Origin: Breviolum minutum Mf 1.05b.01 | Taxonomy: Eukaryota > Sar > Dinophyceae > Suessiales > Symbiodiniaceae | DNA: 64,000 bases | Direction of reading: 5' to 3' | NCBI GenBank assembly: GCA_000507305.1 | Contig: DF241818.1 | Coordinates: 1-64,000 of the forward strand | Translations under genes and position numbers: made by a program | In this document: positions 10,751-23,300 of the stretch, in pieces | Numbering within the stretch: position 1 is the first letter of the stretch | Layout of the letters: the number at the start of each line of letters is the position of its first letter | The notes under the pieces: generated by a model | Told to the model about the DNA's origin: nothing | Database searches by the model: none | Seen by the model: only the letters and a program-made list of their open reading frames with translations

Positions 10751-11163
10751 GGGGTGGGGAGTTGATTTTCATGGTTTTAGCAAGGTTTTGGGTGCCCCCC
10801 ACCTTAACATAGCCAATTCCCCTAGATTCCCGTACCACACGAGCTTTGCCAACAAAATGGCTGGGACTTGGGGGAAGGTATCAAAAACCATGTGTTTTTC
10901 CATAAGAAATGGCACCTATACCACCTGTTGTGGCTGGTAGTGGCAAAGAATTGTTTCCTCGAAATGTGTAGATAACAAAGGAATAGAAGGAATTGGCTAT
11001 GGTTGGGGGTGGGGAGTTGATTATTATGGTTTTAACAAGGTTTTGGGTGCCCCCCACCTTAACATAGCCAATTCCCGTTCATTCCCGTACCACACGAGCT
11101 TTGCCCAAAAATGGCTGGGACTTGGGGGAAGGTATCAAAAACCATGTGTTTGCCATAAGAAAT
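10751..11163. repeat. direct duplication, 255-bp spacing
   Basis: A segment of about 160 bases at 10751-10910 is repeated at 11006-11163 with few changes. Shared parts include GGTGCCCCCCACCTTAACAT and GGGGGAAGGTATCAAAAACC. No coding is supported. The stretch from 10236 to 10750 holds nothing I can assign. Confidence 0.85.
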
Positions 11164-11521
11164 TCTACCCGTACCCCCCACCATGATAGCGAAGATATTC
11201 ATCTGTCTTTTTGAGGAGCTAAGCAGTTTTGTACGACTACCGGAAGAAGTCTTGAGTGATTTCTTACTTGACGCCTTGGCAAAGAAAGCACGGGAGAATG
11301 GCATCTGGGGATAAAGATTCGTTGTTTACCTTTTTTGTTTTAACTTGAACTGGCAACTCGCAGTAGTGTGTAGTTAGAAAGTTTTTAGCTTATGTAGTCT
11401 TCACCATTCAAAGACCCGAGGTAATACTACTACTATTGAACAGAGTGTGCTGGAGCCAGCATGTCAGACGATCCTGCACCTCTTAAGCCATAATGTGCGA
11501 GGATTTTTCGCTGCTTATGCG

Positions 11522-14500
11522 ATGGCAGAGGCATGTGCTTTCATAGTTGCCTTCCAGAGAGGATTGCGCGATCAATGGGGAAAACTCAGCGATGAAGATA
11601 AGAGGTCATTGGTCCCTGATGACCTTGCTGCTTTTTTGAAGAGCAACAAGGAGTGGCACCCCTTGCTAAATCATTTTTTTGTAGACTACTGGTTGGTGGG
11701 TAAGCCTCTTCCTAGGATTGTGCCGGGAGAGGAGATCAGGAAACAAAACCCTCGGATTCTATCCTTGCTGGGTTGGTTGGTTTCTACAGTTCCAGATGTG
11801 TTTGGCGAAGATGCACCACAGATAGCTCCCTATGTCACACCCGTTAAGTGTGAGGCAGCGCATGCTGCGGAAGCAAAAGCTGCCCACAAAACCACAGACG
11901 AGTGCTGTGAGATTGAATCCCATGTCTTGAAGAGTTACCGCCCTTGCCCAGTAGTGCGTGGGCAAAGGTTGGACTATGGTGGCCTTTTGCATGCGTTGGT
12001 TTCCGTCTCCAGGTCACGGTTTGGTCTTGAGTGGCCAAACTATGTAGCAATAGTGGATGGAACCTGTGAAGAAAGGATGGACCATCTCTCTTTGCAACAA
12101 ACGGCCCGAACTATTTGTGTGGTGCTTTGCTCTGACGAGCATTGGACTTGCCTTCTCATCAAGCACTCGCATGTCGAAGCTATCCATTGCGATGGCTTGT
12201 CCCTCCAACAGCAAATGGACCAGGCCAAAGCTTTCCTCACAGCCACCTCCAAGCATTTCTTTCCACCACTCAAGCTTATTCAAGCCGATGTCCCTCACCA
12301 AGCGGACAATTGGAGCTGCGGGCACAGGATTGCACTCCAGTGGGCATTCGTGCTAGATTCCTTAAGCATGCATGGCAACGACCCTTGGCCAATTGAGTTC
12401 CCAAAGTCTTTGTTTGAGAAGGATGGCTTTGACAGCTTGTGTTTGGAAGATGAGTGCAAGCTGCGTGCTGAAGCTCCTGTGGCTGGCCAAGTGCCTGTTT
12501 CCATGGGTGTTGCTGAGGCGCCTGTTTCCATGGATGTTGATGAGCCAGATGTCCATACACCAAAGAAAAGGTGTCCAAATGAAGATGAAGTGTTTGGAAG
12601 AGAGGATTCGCCTGAGAAAGCGCCAGCAAAGAAGAGAAGGACAGATGCGGCCAAGACATGTGGCCCCAACAAAAAGATGTCAGCTCAAAAACAAGAGAAG
12701 ATGAACAAAGACAAGGGGTCCCAGATTGCTGCACAAGCTGGCTTTGGCCCCAATGATTTTCAGAGGGTTCATTCGAAATTTGGAAATCCAAACCCAAAAG
12801 GTCATTGGCAAGCCTTTTGTGTTGGTCTTGCAGTTGGGAAATCAGTCAAGTGTGGAGCATGCCTGGAGATGGAGAAAAACATTCAGGATGTCCAGCAAAT
12901 TGTTCCTGCAGATGAGCAAAGTGTTCCTGCACATGAGCAAATTGTTGAGGAAATCGTCGAGCATGCCGATCCTACAAATGTGACTGAGAAGCCTGAGAAG
13001 CCTGAGCAGCCACACATTAGTGCACAAACAGAACATGACTCAGAGATGCTTGTGGCGCCATTGGAGGATAACTTGTTGGCCCGGCCAATCGGCAAGAAAG
13101 GGCGTCCGCGCAAAGATGAAAAAGTTCAGACTATCTTCGAGTGGATTGAGGACAACAGGCCAAAGCAGTACATTTTAACCGACCGAAACAAGCACACCTT
13201 TCAATGTGTGACATGTGGACTGGAAGTGCCTTGCCATCGGCCCCAACAAAGTGCCAAGAAGTATTTGCTGCAGCATGAAAAAGTGAGATACCATGCAGAT
13301 GCTGTGAAGACTTTGCTGCCCGCTGGTGGCCGCCTTGAGGATCATGTTGCCGACAAATGTGCAGGAATTACCATTGGAAGTGGGGTTTGCAAGCTGGATG
13401 GCTTGGAGGAAAGCTGCAAGAAATGGATGTCTATTGGTATGCTGAGACTCAGACCTGCTAAGGAGGACAAAGACAAGGACCCATTGGAAGCCATCAGACT
13501 GCATTGGTCAGGCGACCACCTTGTTGCCAAGCATAAGGACTGCACTGCCCAAGTGACAAGGAGGCACGCGTGCCCTTTGTGCATTTCAGTTTGTAACTCG
13601 CAAGATATCGCCACAAAGATTGCCCACTGGGCTGCTCGCATTGATTTGGTACAGTATGCTCAAGTTTTGGTCTTTGGAATGCCAGATGATAAGGTGAAGA
13701 GCAGACATGACTTGTTGCTTGCCGACTACTATGTGAACAAGCTTTGCCTGCACGATGTGGATGACATCCTGCGATTGGAAAATGATTGCCAGAAGGTGAA
13801 CATGATCAAGAAGAAGATTGAATCGCTTCCCAGACGTCTCCGCACACCCCAGTTGGATACTTGGATTCAAACCCATTTGCAGACCTTAGAAGCCCCTGAA
13901 GGGGATGGAAGCGAGAGGGCTGCCTTCAACCAAATGGTGCAGGTTTTTGCGCACAAAGTGGCTGATGGTACTGTTGAACATGCTGATCTTCAACTGGCAG
14001 CTAAGGTTGCTAGTGGAGAATTGCAGGCAGATCGTGTTGTGTCTTGTCTCCTTCGCAGCTTTTGCAATCTCCAAGAAAGAAGGAAGCGTGGCACAGTTTC
14101 TAGACGTGAATGCTCTAGCAAGTACATCGATGATGAAGTCCTTGATGAAATCATTGTTCGTTTGGGCAAGGGTCGTGAAGCCAAGTCCCTTCTCCGTGTT
14201 TTTGGGGTGAACCCAAAGTGCGTGAATCGGCCAATAGATTTCGAGCACAGTTTGCTACCAGCTTTTTTCGTCGCATGCCGAGCAGAGGAAGAAATGGTCA
14301 GGAACTGCAAAGTTGTCTTGGAGAGATTGAGCAGTAGCGGCCAACGGGTGATTTGGCTTTCCAAGAAGTTGCACATTTTTTTGGGGTTTTGTCTCTATTC
14401 CTTCCAAGCTTTTGCATTTTACCCGAGAAATTTCGCCTCTGGAAAGCATTCATTTTAAATGTTTCGTATTGTGCATGTGTATTTCATTGTTTTACAGCTT

Positions 14501-17500
14501 AGGCCCTCTTTGTGGCTTTGGATGAAACATATTGGCGCCCTACATTTCAGTTGATGAGTGGCCTCCGGGGAAATGAGAAACTGGTGGTTGGAGGGCATTA
14601 CAGCACAGAAGCTTCAGAAGACTACAGCGCTTTGCTTGTTTCAGACGAGCGTGAAGATGAGAAACTAAGCAGAATGTCAGTGAATTTCATCGTGGCTAGG
14701 ACAGACAACATTTCCATCAGCTATGACGTCTTGTTCATTCCTTGTCCCCAAAAACAACCTGGCACATCCAAGAATGATCTCTTTTTCTACCTCCTTGGTG
14801 TCGTGATGTTGGCTATGGCCAAGGCAAACAATGGCAAAACATTGCAAGGATTTGCTTGTGACGGAGGTTCTTCAAATCTGAGGCTGACTTTGGCTGGGCT
14901 TGGATTGTTGGATGCTGAACTTTTGAAAGGGCCGTTCTGGAACTCATGTTCGGTGAGCCCTTTGTCCACCAAGATCCCAATGTTTCCTTTTGGCGTTCTC
15001 ATGTGGCAAGATCAAGCCATATTGTGCAGTCTGGACTGTTGCCATTTGCTGAAACGATACACAATGCAACACCACTCAGCCATTCGAACCGTTTGCTGGG
15101 GTGCATTTTGGACAGACCTATACCCTATGAGGTTGCAAGGTTTGCCCATCAAAGCGTTTGTTTGCCACGATGTGCAGAGTGACGTGCAAAGCTTTCATCG
15201 CATCAACCCACGCTATCTGGAGAAGCGTTGGGATGCATGTGGTGTGACCATCATGGCCTTTGTGGCAAGCTTGCTTTCCAGTGGTTGGGATGCTTGTTTT
15301 GGATTATTGTGTTTTGGCATGTTTTGGCTGTTTTTTAAATGTCGCCCCAATTTAAGCCTACTTTTTTCCCAAAGGAGGCAGGGTTTTTCATATTTGGCCA
15401 CAAACCTGGTGCTCAGGAAGGAGGCCGCAACTTCAGCAACGATGTGATGTGCCAGAACCTTGCTGGGGCTTACTACCTGATGGTGGCCGGCACTTGCATT
15501 GCTCAGCTTTCGCACGGGAAGGATTTTGAGAAGCGATGGCTGCCACTGGCCACAGTTCGAAACTTTTGTAGGGCATGTGCTCTTGGAATCGTTCGCTGTG
15601 CTTGCGCTGAGCCATTTTGCAAACCAACCTGTTTCGCAGAGAAAATCTGCGAACATGCTTTTGGCGAAGTGCGTGGATATTTCCGAGGGAACCCATCCAT
15701 AGCCGATGCAATCATGGGCTCTCAAAAACGTCACCTGCACAATTTGAGAAAGCCAGACCTGAAGGAGCCAGAGCATGAGCCAAGGTTGGAAAAGCTTTCC
15801 CGCGAACGCGTTGAGGAGATCATGTCCAAGTCCTTTGACCTTGCCTGCAAGTTTTTTGCCAGCATCTCAGTGGACAAGACGACTGATGGGATGAAGCATT
15901 CTTTGGCAACATGGTGGTCGCATGTGGGTCACAATCTTCTCACAGGTGGTGCAGGCAATGGGACATGTTTTTTTTTGAAAATTTTGGCTTCGAGTTGTTT
16001 GATTTTGATCACACAGCACTATGCCTTGTTTCCCAACTTCTTTTCCTCTTAGCTTGCCAGCTTCCTTTCCCGAAAGGCTTTGCCGAGAAAGAAGAAGATA
16101 GCGAAGATGAGGCAGCAGAAAACCTTCACTATGAAGAAGTTGAAGAAGATGCTGAGAAAGAAGATGAGCAAACCCAAGACTTGCAGGGGGTGGAGGAGTT
16201 GGTTACTTTGAAGAAAGACATCCTCGATTTGCAGGATCTCGTGGGTGAAAAAAATGAGGTTGAGAATGCAACCACAGAGACACCCTTGGTGCCAGCCAGT
16301 GCTTTGCCAGACGGCGCCAAAACCGAAGCCAGTGGTTTGGAGATGGTTCTAGCTCCTCTTGTTCAAGATAGTTGCAGCGATGAAGGCAACAAAAATTTCA
16401 TGACCTATGAAAGTTGCCTTGCCCGTTTTCGCTTGATGGCTCAGCCAATGAAAGATTTCATTGAAATGATCCGATTGAATGAGGGCTTTCTGAGCCATGC
16501 AGCGGTCACTGGAACAGTTCAGCTTGAAAACTCCGAGTGGCATACTTTGCAGCACCAACTTGCTTTGGCACGAGCAAACTCGATGTCTGATGGGCAGCGT
16601 GTGGGCAGGATGACTGCTTGGAAGGCTGTGCAGCAAAAAGTTGCAAATTTGGCTCTTTCACATTCCCCTGATGCTCCCTTGCAGCCACTCTCGCACGCAG
16701 TACCTGGAGACTTGATCCTGTACAGGCTGGATGATGGCAACCTTAAGGTTGGGATGGTCTTCACTGTTTACAGAGGAGCCTTGCTGAATAACAAAAAGGT
16801 TGGCCGGAGAATGAGGTCCACCAAGCCATCAGCAGCACCATTGGTTTTGTCGCAGTGCTCGCAGATGAGAGTAGTCGAGTTCAAGAAGGCTTCTGCTCAT
16901 CACTGGTGTGGTTCCTCATTGAACCCTGTGGTGCCTCGGGTTTTAAGTGGACTGGAGTTTTTTTTGGTGTGTTTTTTGATTTTTGGAAAATATAGATGTG
17001 AGAAAGAAAACTATCAGTGCATATCAGTGCAAAAAAATGCAGGACATGTTCGACCCCGTGGGGCACGCCCTGGCAAAGTTGACTTCGGTGAAAACAGAAG
17101 ATAAGGACTTCAAAATTTTCATCCGTTTGAGTGAAGCCACAGTGAATGGCATCAGCATGGTGGAGAAAGCCGAGCCTTCATTCTTTGGCACTCCGGCAGC
17201 TGGCAGTGCTGCTTTTGGTGTCCAACCGCCTCTTGAGGGGCCCAACAAAACTTGGAGCCACGCAAGCTTTGACAAGACCATCGTTGGCTCTAAGAACATC
17301 ACAACTTGGATGATGGAGCTGCCATTGATGTTCCAGCAGAAGGGGCTGCCACTGTTGGACTGCGACGGATGCATTCAAGTCGGTGCCGCATCTTTGCTAT
17401 GGGCAGATATTGCCAAAAGGACACCCAGTTATTTTGATGTGGTTGGTGAGGGAATTGGTGGAAGGAATTGGGGGAAGGCGGTCTTGCAGAAACTGCTCAC

Positions 17501-17787
17501 CCTGGTTCCCAAAGATTCTTCAACCATCAACAAAGTTAGGGCCATTGCAAAGGATATCGACCACTTGGCGGTCCCATTGCTTCCTGCCAAAATGTTTTGC
17601 ACATTTTTTTGATAGTCATGTTTTTCTAATGGATTTGTATTCCGCCAGTTTCCTCAAGCATTCAACTTACACCCCTGCAAACCTAACCTCAAAAGATCCT
17701 AAAAGATCTAAGGCTGCCTGGTGCACCAAAGATGGCGTGATAGCTAGCTGTGAGTTTCACATTTTGCTCAGGGGTGAAATGGCCTGA
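11522..17787 (+). CDS. Ulp1-like protease / zinc finger / putative DDE transposase, six exons
   Basis: Exons 11522-14347, 14503-15288, 15375-15954, 16077-16954, 17043-17585 and 17713-17787 join in frame to about 1,895 residues. Internal joins were chosen partly by the window's intron style. The frame is open back to 11447, so the start is uncertain. A C48/Ulp1-like triad lies in exon 1: His codon 12140 (DEHWTCLLI), Asp codon 12191 (HCDGL) and Cys codon 12317 (ADNWSCGHR). An AT-hook-like KKGRPRK (about 13100) and a C2H2 unit (Cys codons 13205 and 13214, His codons 13274 and 13292) follow. Exons 2 and 3 hold CDGGSSNLRL (Asp 14860), SLDCCHLLKRY (Asp 15034) and EHAFGEVRGYF (Glu 15651), spaced like an RNase-H transposase triad; the second and third resemble P-element/THAP9 motifs. 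Exon 4 has a Glu-rich coiled stretch. Domestication or an autonomous element are both possible. Confidence 0.6.
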
Positions 17788-17969
17788 TCCTGGGGAAGAC
17801 GGATCGACCGACGGGGGCTGGAAAATACAGGGTCGTGTGCTGTCAGCTTTGCAAGGCAGTATGTGCGAGATGTTGTAGTTTCTCCAATGTGTTTTTTTCA
17901 TTTTGTTTGCTGTGATTGTTGATGGTTTGACGGAAATTGGCTGAGATTGGGGTACCAGGTGGGGTTTTG

Positions 17970-18046
17970 CTTTTTTGAGAGGGGGACCCCCACCTCAATA
18001 AGTGGCTAGCCGGTTTTAGAGGCCGGGGTCCCCTTAGGGGTGGGGG
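17970..18046. repeat. GC-rich imperfect palindrome
   Basis: GGGGGACCCCCACC near 17981 can pair with GGGGTCCCC and GGGGTGGGGG near 18025-18045, flanking the 12-mer AAGTGGCTAGCC at 18000. It sits just before the second tetranucleotide array. Confidence 0.55.
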
Positions 18047-18047
18047 A

Positions 18048-18395
18048 TGTCAGTTAGTCAATCTATCTATCAATCAGTTAGTCAGTTAGCTAGTTAGTCA
18101 ATTAGTCAGTTCATCAGTTAGTAGTCAGTTCGTCAGTTAGTCAGTTAGCTAGTGAATTAGTTAGTTAGTCAGTTAGTCAATTGGTCAGATAATCAATTAG
18201 TCAGTTAGTCAGCCAGTCAGTAAGTAAACTAGTCAGTTCGTCAGTTAATCAACCAGTCAATCAATCAGTCAGTCAGTCAGTCAGTCAGTCAGTCAGTCAG
18301 TCAATAGGTCAGTTCATCACTTAGCCAATTACTCACTTAATCGGACAGTCAATCAGTCAATTAGTCAGTTAGCTAGTTAGTCAGTTGGGCAATGT
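18048..18395. repeat. second TCAG/TTAG tetranucleotide array
   Basis: It has the same composition and strand as the array at 3515-3962, with a pure TCAG run near 18262-18303. Confidence 0.95.
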
Positions 18396-18489
18396 TTTTG
18401 CTCTGACATCCGTCACTCACAGCAATCAATCTCTCCTATACGTTTCCTATTCTTGAAACTTCCGCCACCGCCTTGTGCGGTACTACTGG

Positions 18490-18603
18490 TATCAGATATT
18501 TCAGCTATATAGCTTTCCGACTGAGTTGCTTTCAGCTATGTAACTTTTCGATGTTCAGATTTTTCAGCTATATAACTTTCCTACGCTACCGTTGTCATTC
18601 ACN
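18490..18603. repeat. satellite remnant ending at an N
   Basis: Units of the 31-base satellite seen at 2270-3285 (TTTCAGCTATATAGCTTTCC and relatives). A single N follows at 18603, as at the end of the first array. Confidence 0.85.
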
Positions 18604-18619
18604 TATTTATTACTGTCGG

Positions 18620-19651
18620 ATGAATGTGTCACAGTGGAAATCAGGACTAGCACACAGGGCAGGTCTGCCTGCAGATTTGCAAGATTCCGTTCAGAGGTAT
18701 CCAGAGGTGGCATCCATATGCTGCGAAAGGAATTGCTACGGTGTTTTGTTGCTAGTTTCGGCTTTGAAGATGCCGACTGCGAGGAATGTATTTCTGCGGT
18801 GCTGGAAGAATCAAGGTTGCGGAAGTTCGGTTGAATTTTTTTTTGCGACATTGTCGCAATTTGCTTCCTCGATGAGTGGAAGGTCTTTCGAAACAGAAAC
18901 CAAAGAAATTGGCGGGCCACTATATGCACACGGCTGGCAAGTGCTGCTACGTCAACTACATGTGATTGGAAACTCAGGAAACGGCAAGGTGTTGTTTTTG
19001 GGCAATACTGAAACAACTGCACGCCTTCAGAAAATTGGCGCTGAAGCCACTCGTTCTATCCGTTCTTGGCTAGATCTGCATGTAGCTGTATTTGCTGTAA
19101 TCAAGCTGTCGCCGCCTTCGACTGTGGCAGAATGGACCTTACGCGCTTGTATCCTCTATGAAGCCTTCAAGTTTTACAAGGTGCCTGGCATGCTCGTCGG
19201 CCAACAATCATTTTCATGTCAATGGCTGGTGAAAACATTTTTGGTGAGTTTTATGAGATCCGAAAACGTGGCACTCCCGCAAATTGCCCAGCGTGACAAA
19301 ATTGAAGATCTGAATGGACTTGATCAAGGGGGTCATGTCCAGAAAATTGCCGAACAATGCAAGGTGTCCTGCATCCTTGGTTTAATGAGGGCACTTTGGT
19401 ACGATGGCCTTCCGGAATTGCTCACTACTATGTATTTGCGCTTGGTACCAACTGCTGGTAGCGGAGTCAAGAGGAAATGTTCTGATTTGGTTGGCGATTG
19501 TTTCCTTCACGCAGGACGGATGTTTCAGACGCGGACCTCATTTCTTCGTGATACCTGTGGTGTTACCAGCATTCGACAACCTGCTTATGAGAAAATTCAA
19601 AATGCAACATTGGATGCGGAAGACACCATTGCCTCGAATCTCCAAATTTAA
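18620..19651 (+). CDS. hypothetical protein exon
   Basis: A long open frame (344 residues from the ATG at 18620) that reads on upstream through the N into satellite DNA, so the true start is unknown. Content looks like a folded alpha-helical soluble protein, for example GWQVLLRQLHVIGNSGNGK, VAVFAVIKLSPPSTVAEWTL and KVSCILGLMRALWYDGLPEL. Cys is frequent. No motif or family is recognised. A short overlapping frame to 19754 may be a continuation after a splice. Poly-T runs with a repeated TTTTTTGATCCCT follow at 19827-19880. Confidence 0.55.
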   Translation: MNVSQWKSGLAHRAGLPADLQDSVQRYPEVASICCERNCYGVLLLVSALKMPTARNVFLRCWKNQGCGSSVEFFFATLSQFASSMSGRSFETETKEIGGPLYAHGWQVLLRQLHVIGNSGNGKVLFLGNTETTARLQKIGAEATRSIRSWLDLHVAVFAVIKLSPPSTVAEWTLRACILYEAFKFYKVPGMLVGQQSFSCQWLVKTFLVSFMRSENVALPQIAQRDKIEDLNGLDQGGHVQKIAEQCKVSCILGLMRALWYDGLPELLTTMYLRLVPTAGSGVKRKCSDLVGDCFLHAGRMFQTRTSFLRDTCGVTSIRQPAYEKIQNATLDAEDTIASNLQI

Positions 19652-19754
19652 AGTTTCCTCGCTAAACTCTGATATCCGTGAAGGGACAGTGGATGTCGTC
19701 ACACAAGGAATGGCGGTTCTTTGGGGCTCACTGGACGAGCCTGGGAAGCTATGA

Positions 19755-20230
19755 TTTGGTGAAGATGTACTTTACGCCTGAGATGTCAACGCACTTCGAA
19801 AGGTGTCGCAAGATCCCGATTAATTGTTTTTTTTGATCCCTCAGAATTTTTTGATCCCTAATTAATTTTTTTTGATCCCTGACCCGTCGAAAAAGTTCAT
19901 TCACCTAGATTTTCAGAGATTTTCTGTGTCTCTTTTAACTTTGCTCAACCTTCTGACCGGTCGCAGCGTTCCAGGTGATGCCGAACAATCAAGCCAGAGC
20001 CTTTCAAAGAAAAGAATCTTGATCAGTTTATGAAGTTTTTTTTGCAACCGGCTTCCCACAAACCGGGGTCGGGTTGTTGCCTCTCACCAGGCATTTACAA
20101 AACCAGGGGCTCGCAGGAGGTTGGAGAAGGGGTGAGTTCCAATCAGCCTACAATCTCTCAATCTGCAGCATGTCCAATGTATTTTGAATCTGACTGGTAC
20201 TGGCACATGCACCAAGAGTGCCACTGTGAC
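19755..20230. other. intergenic
   Basis: It contains three copies of a T-run plus GATCCCT near 19830-19880. No coding is supported. Confidence 0.5.
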
Positions 20231-20236
20231 TGATCA

Positions 20237-20328
20237 ATGGTTAAGTCCAGGATCCCGAAGCTCTTTAGGGGCCTGGCAGGGACACGATTTTGGTTTGTTG
20301 TGCTACTGGTGTCCTTTTGCTGATTCCA
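20237..20328 (+). CDS. possible first exon with signal anchor
   Basis: The ATG at 20237 opens a peptide with a basic start and one hydrophobic helix (MVKSRIPKLFRG, then FWFVVLLVSF). This is the form of a signal peptide or type II anchor. A GC donor near 20319 and the acceptor CTACAG before GCAGTTTGG at about 20336 would allow reading on. The rest of the gene was not found. Confidence 0.25.
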
Positions 20329-20339
20329 CTACAGGCAGT

Positions 20340-23300
20340 TTGGAACAAACGCAACGGGTCCAAACCAACTGGACGGCAACAAGTGATGCCAAAGGCCGAT
20401 TGCGAGATCATTTCCTGTTTACACTGACAGTGATACAGTAACGCTACAGCCTTTGTTGCCGTGCAGCTACGCCCTTTGCTCCTTTCACCTGTCTACTTGT
20501 AGGTAAGAGTTGAGTGCATTACATCCGCGGAAGTTGATGCCTTGGCTGCAACTGTTTCTTTTTGTGTTCATTTTTGGCCTGTGTGCAAAGGGAACTACTG
20601 GTACTTGCCGTGCATATACACTTCTGATATGAGGAGAGAGAGCGAGAGGGAGAGAAGGTGAAAGACCAACTAACTGACAGCCAGATCCTGACAGCCTCCC
20701 CCAACATTTTCGTTGAGGCCAGCCGAATCTTGTTTTGCGTCCCAGATGGCCCTGAAGAGGCAATTATGCCTGCTCAAGAGGACCTGCTTCGAAATGTCCA
20801 CAGCGGCAGTTGAAATGTCAGGAGTAGGGTAGACCAGATCTTGAAGATGCCTATCACCCATTTGTATCCATTTGATTCCATTTGTGCCATTCAATGGGTT
20901 TCCCACTCAAATCCACATCCGAGACACGATTCGTTTTAAGATGTTGGGTTGCCCCTCAACCTGGACGCATTTCTGCCATTGAAACCTATAAGGAGCAGGG
21001 ACTCTTCGCCAAGGATGACGTCAGGGGCATACGGCAGTGGCCCGGCAAGGCGCAGCGGCATTTCAAACCTGCTGGCTTGACCAGGGAATCCCAGGTATTT
21101 TCTCATGCATGAGTTGGGCTCCTCCTGTTGGCAAGAAAGGATCAACAAATTTCCTAACCAGATGGCCAGTTCGCAAGCTCTCAGGAGGATGACTTGCCTC
21201 GGCTTTGGACTTTCGCAGGTCACCCAGAAGTGCAGCATGGAAAAGGAGCGAAGTATAGCAGCAAATCGACGTGCACGTTCCGATGATGGAAGCTACCCTG
21301 CTTCAAGGTTGAGACAGTGGAGGAGGGCGGAGTTGTGCTCCTGGCAGACACAGCCTCAGCATGGTGTGAAGTGAGGGTCGGGCAGATTTGTTCCAAATGA
21401 TTGATATTATATGATACATTGTGCATCATTGCGCCTCATTGTGAATGTTGAGATGTAGCCCTGCTTTTACAGCGAATTTTCCTTTGATTCTTCGATCCTG
21501 AATTCGTTGCAGAACCATGAGCTTTTTATGATTAGGTATGATGTTTGGATGTCTTTGGCCATTTCAGTTGTGATCGCGTTTTTGTGGAGATGTTGCACCT
21601 TCCGGCGCGTTGAACTTTTTGGGACATATTTTGAACCAAGCACGTGTGCAATTTTGCCTTGCCAATACCACTGCGACAAGCCTGGATTACTTGGTTCAAG
21701 ATGTCCTACGCGGTCTTGGATTTGTCAAATTGTGCCATGATCACGACGGTGAACGAGGATGTCATGGGTTTTTCTTGGCCAAAGTTTCAGAAAATTGGGA
21801 GAACTCCTGTGATTTTGATCAATGATGTTTTTTCGTCACCGTTTCCACTCAAAACCCGCTGTCGCTTTGCCGATGCAGCGCCGCGCTTGGGAAAGCTTCC
21901 GTGCAGGATGTAGGTATGCGCGTTTCCAAGAGGGGATCAGCTATTGAGACAGCCAAGGAACAGGGAACGGCATCAACCTCGAAATGGATTGGGTATCCTT
22001 TCCCCAAAGAGTCTACTTTTCAGGTTCCTATGCGATGAACCATGTCCACATGTCCAGTCAGTCTCCGGGCTTGCGTTCCGCAAGAATTGGAAAAATTTGG
22101 CTGTCATCCATTCGGTTGTCCCCTCCTCTCCATACATGTCTCCTTCAAGCCTGTTGCTTGTCTCTGTCTTATCCTTTGTTTGCTCGACTAGCAGCTATTT
22201 GTACCAAGCACCCTAGCCCTCACAAAAGGATGCAAAAGGAACTTTACTTCCTTGAGCGAGCAAATATTAAATAGGTTGTGATGACAACATGCTACAACAG
22301 CAATGTTTCGCGGGCATTACAGCGTTTGTTGGTGCATTCAGTTTGGTGTCTAATTGTGCTAATCGGTTGGGCACATTCACTCCAAAGGCTAGGCAATGTG
22401 GCACGTACCGTGGGATTTTTGTTTGCAATACCTCTGTTTCGAGGCCATTGGTTTGGAGAATGAGGTCTTGGGCAAGGCATTTCTTCCAAAATGGTGCGGT
22501 CTGGAATAAGACCGAATAGAATAGGACCTGCATCCATGCCACCATATCCAAATGAGGCCACCATTGAATCTTCCATTTCCAGTTTCCATGACAGAAAGCT
22601 GGTCCATGACAAACAGTAGATGAAATTGGGGTTGCAGGTGCTTGGGCCATTCCAAAGAAACAGAACACCTGCCGCTTCGACATGTTTTAGCGTGTCAGGG
22701 CAAGTCTGGACTAGGAATTCTGAGTCTGGTCAAGGGGCAAAACGGGCAGATTCTAAGACATAAGACTAGCTTTTCAGTCATCTGAGCAAGCCAGGTACCA
22801 AAAGATGCTAAGGCCGTAGCAGTTGCAGGTATCAAAGGAAAATCCTTTGAGGCGGGCGTTTGTCATTGTGCTGATTTCCAGCCGAGCCAAGAAATCAGAT
22901 CTCCTGACCTGTCAGATCAACTATGGAAATTTGTGCGCCACTGCCTGTGTTTACGCCTTAGTAACGACTGTTTGTGTTGGAAAGACCGTAGATCCGTGTG
23001 GAGTTGGCTCCGAGGTTTGGACAAACGTTTGAAGTTGGCAATGCGCCCAAGGAAAGTTGTTGGCTGTTGCCAGCCTTGGGCCTGGACGAAGTTATCCACA
23101 CGAGCTGGGAGCGAGGCTCACCAAGCTTGAGGTGATGCAATGTGATCACGAGTCTTTGGATGTACTGTGAAATGAAAGAAACCATTTGTATCCATCTGTC
23201 ATTTCTAGCAGCGAAGATCAACATGATTCAGTTTTTTCATTTTTAGTGGATGAGTTGTAGTACTATATATGTTGTCAAATATGGGCGGGTCACTTTGCTT

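Noticed and set aside
11522..17787. KDZ/Zisupton transposase
   Set aside because: A Ulp1 domain occurs in those elements, but the Asp motifs CDGGSSNLRL and SLDCCHLLKRY do not match KDZ signatures I know; P-element/THAP9-like fits better, though not firmly.
22267..22683. Minus-strand ORFs of 106-138 residues
   Set aside because: Three overlapping minus frames are open at once and none has family features or splice support; the only minus-strand area that looked at all protein-like, but not enough to call.
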